Assembly (NCBI GenBank): GCA_964058805.1
Contig: CAXKVV010001920.1
Coordinates: 1-32,308 of the forward strand
Source of the DNA: Schoenoplectus triqueter
Lineage: Eukaryota > Streptophyta > Magnoliopsida > Poales > Cyperaceae
Direction of reading: 5' to 3'
DNA: 32,308 nt
Shown here: one piece after another, positions 30,634 to 32,308 of the stretch
Position numbering within the stretch: position 1 is the first letter of the stretch
Layout of the letters: every line of letters starts with the position of its first letter
Position numbers and translations under genes: made by a program
Notes under the pieces: model-generated
Seen by the model: the letters and a program-made list of their open reading frames with translations, nothing else
The model's database searches: none
Told to the model about the DNA's origin: nothing

Positions 30634-31156
30634 GGTGCAAACACATACAAATTCTTTTATCTTATCCAAACTTCGACGTGGCATTCAATGGAGGCGCGCC
30701 GACGAGACCCCCACAGGCCATATATATAGCTGTCTCCAATTCAGAGAGATGGAAGATGGGAACAAAAACATTAATTAAAATTAATTAATCAATGAGAGGC
30801 AAGGGCCGAAGGTTGTCATCTGACAAGTGGACCCACAGTTCCATATGCGTATCATGTATGTTATGACTTATGAAGGGATGGTGAGGTGGCCGCTGTGATC
30901 TCTGTGCTTGAATGAATGAAACTATTAACCAGAATAGAGACAGGAGCGAGCTCACTCGGAGCTGTCTTTGGACCCCCTTTGTTTGTCGTCTATTCATTTA
31001 TTTATTTGAGTTTTTTTTTAATCTCCGGCTTCTTCAGTTTACCCATCTAAATATTTATCTATCTACATATTTAATTTATTTATCTAAATATTTAATTCTC
31101 TATTCATTTATTTAAATATCCATTTCATATATTTAAATAGTTAACACATATATAAA
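30634..31156. other. Intergenic DNA
   Basis: No gene is supported. A CATATATATAG at about 30718 looks TATA-like but is followed by no recognisable transcript. From 31000 the sequence is low-complexity with repeated ATTTATYTATCTAAATATTTA phrases. Confidence 0.45.
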
Positions 31157-31465
31157 GCGAAGGGATCGATTGATAATGGATTATTTTGACAATCTTGATA
31201 ATAGACCTCTAAATAAATATAAAAAAAATAGAAAAAATGAAAAAAAATATATAGATGTGTTCTTCTACCTTTAGATTGATGGTCATTTAAATTTCATTAT
31301 CGTTTGATAGTCCATCAAATGAAAATAAAATTGCATGAAATTTAAATGATCATCAATCTAAAAATAGAAGAACACATCTATAAATTTTTTTATTTGTAAG
31401 ATTTTTTTTATATTTATTTAGAAGTTTATTGTCAAAGTTGACAAAATTGTCAATGAATCCCTACT
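31157..31465. mobile_element. Fold-back MITE, family A, copy 4, with 10-bp TSD
   Basis: This is the best-preserved copy: 309 bp, flanked by a perfect 10-bp duplication CATATATAAA (31147-31156, 31466-31475). The arms pair almost to the centre: left TTATTTTGACAATCTTGATA and ATAGATGTGTTCTTCTACCT; right TAGAAGAACACATCTATAAA and TATTGTCAAAGTTGACAAAA. The outer ends are AAGGGATCGATTG and (inverted) TAGGGATTCATTG. Long TIRs and a 10-bp duplication point to the Mutator superfamily. Confidence 0.88.
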
Positions 31466-31475
31466 CATATATAAA

Positions 31476-32308
31476 TGTTTAAATCATTTTTATTTTCTGA
31501 GGCTTACTTTCTCTCATTCATCACACACATTTTTCACGTATAATTCATGTAATGTTTGTCAGTTTCTCCCATGTGATTTAATTATCGAGACTTTTTTCTT
31601 TCTCTTGTTGTTTTTTTACTAATATTTAGGCATCGTCCTTAAAGGTTGAGTCAGATTTCTCAAATACAGGGCCTAGCGGGCCTACGAGAGGTCATATAAG
31701 GATTAGATTTGATAAAAGACTTTTAGAGAATCGGATTTGAAAGGCTTAAATTTTAAGGGGTGAAATCGGCTCTTGAGAAACCCAGCCCTTTGGACTCTAA
31801 GACCCGGATAATAGCCGAATAAGGGTCAGTCCGGCCCTTAGCATACATTTTGTTTATTTTTTTTTATTTTTTTGACAGAATATATGTACACGAAAATTGA
31901 GAACGGAATTGAAATTTTTGAATAGAAGAGTAGGAAGATAATTGATAGGTTATTAAAAAGACAGAATATCAAAATTCTCATATTTTATTACTAAAATTAT
32001 ACAATAATTATTCAATTTTTTTAATGTTAATTTGGCCCTGCTCGTTCGCCCCTCCCTCCGTCACTGACAGAAATGTTAAGCAAATGAACAATTGAATCTT
32101 GATTATCGAACCATACATAATTTGTTTTTTTTATGACATAAAATTTTTGTTTTGTTGAAACATACATAATTGGTTTGTATATATGGATATGTTGTCTTTT
32201 CTGTTTAAAAATTATGTACGCAGACAACTACCATCTTTGTAGGGTACAGTATCGCAGGAAATGAAAATTCGGCGTTTTTTTTAATGGGGAAGTTGGGTTT
32301 ATTATTTC
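31476..32308. other. Intergenic DNA to the window end
   Basis: No gene is supported. A GC-richer patch at 31660-31850 with GGGCCTAGCGGGCCTAC and CCGGCCCTTA may be a degraded transposon end. The 66-residue minus frame at 32027-32227 has no recognisable domain. Confidence 0.45.

Noticed and set aside
30700..31000. Candidate microRNA precursor near a TATA-like CATATATATAG
   Set aside because: I looked for plant families such as miR159/319, 156, 160, 164, 166, 171, 390, 394, 396 and 399; none matched, and no convincing stem was seen.

Overview
This window looks like nuclear chromosomal DNA from a flowering plant, most likely a eudicot. It is strongly AT-rich with long low-complexity stretches. 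The coding content is plant-specific (a Cf/EIX-type LRR receptor-like protein and an EPIDERMAL PATTERNING FACTOR-LIKE peptide gene), and most of the recognisable remainder is plant transposon debris. No rRNA, tRNA, CRISPR, operon or bacterial signal was seen. The species cannot be named from the sequence.

Only one gene appears intact. It is a three-exon EPFL secreted-peptide gene on the minus strand (21181 down to 20371). I joined it by hand: all introns are GT-AG, one exon is 29 nt, and the product is 119 aa with a signal peptide and six mature-region cysteines. The second host gene is a broken plus-strand LRR receptor-like protein gene (2866-7748). It has a signal peptide, a cysteine-pair LRR cap, many LRRs, a transmembrane helix and a short cytosolic tail with no kinase. 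It carries several frameshifts and stops, a 37-bp tandem duplication, a probable small insertion, and a 1.75-kb non-autonomous LTR retrotransposon (5547-7298) in its last LRRs.

The rest is a mosaic of transposons, several with their own target-site duplications. (i) 624-995, 1159-1477, 25960-26410 and 31157-31465 are one fold-back MITE family; the last has a perfect 10-bp TSD. (ii) 8842-9311 is a small Helitron on the minus strand, and a second Helitron 3' end at about 26182-26210 sits inside a fold-back MITE. (iii) 10010-12773 is an internally deleted hAT transposon with a perfect 8-bp TSD, 13-bp TIRs, CCCG-rich ends, its own TATA box and 5'-UTR intron, and a remnant of the hAT dimerisation domain. 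(iv) 12810-13195 and 14727-14905 are related hAT-like MITEs in opposite orientation. (v) 15656-15847 and 18394-18788 are hAT MITEs with 8-bp TSDs; a decayed relative of the second lies at 25242-25610. (vi) 17851-18124 is a probable solo LTR. (vii) 26658-26795 is a GC-rich near-perfect hairpin element with a 10-bp TSD. (viii) 27659-28164 is an AACCGA-rich hAT-like element. (ix) About 28785-30625 is a composite repeat with GTTTCG/CGTTAAC ends, a 5'-UTR-like pyrimidine leader containing telo-box motifs, and a CTTACTGTCTTG minisatellite.

No multi-gene pathway is visible. The strongest observations are the codon-level reconstruction of the retrotransposon insertion, the strand-asymmetric G-quadruplex-capable ends of the hAT element, the complete EPFL gene model, and the GC-rich hairpin transposon. 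All alignments and coordinates were made by eye; divergence estimates are approximate.
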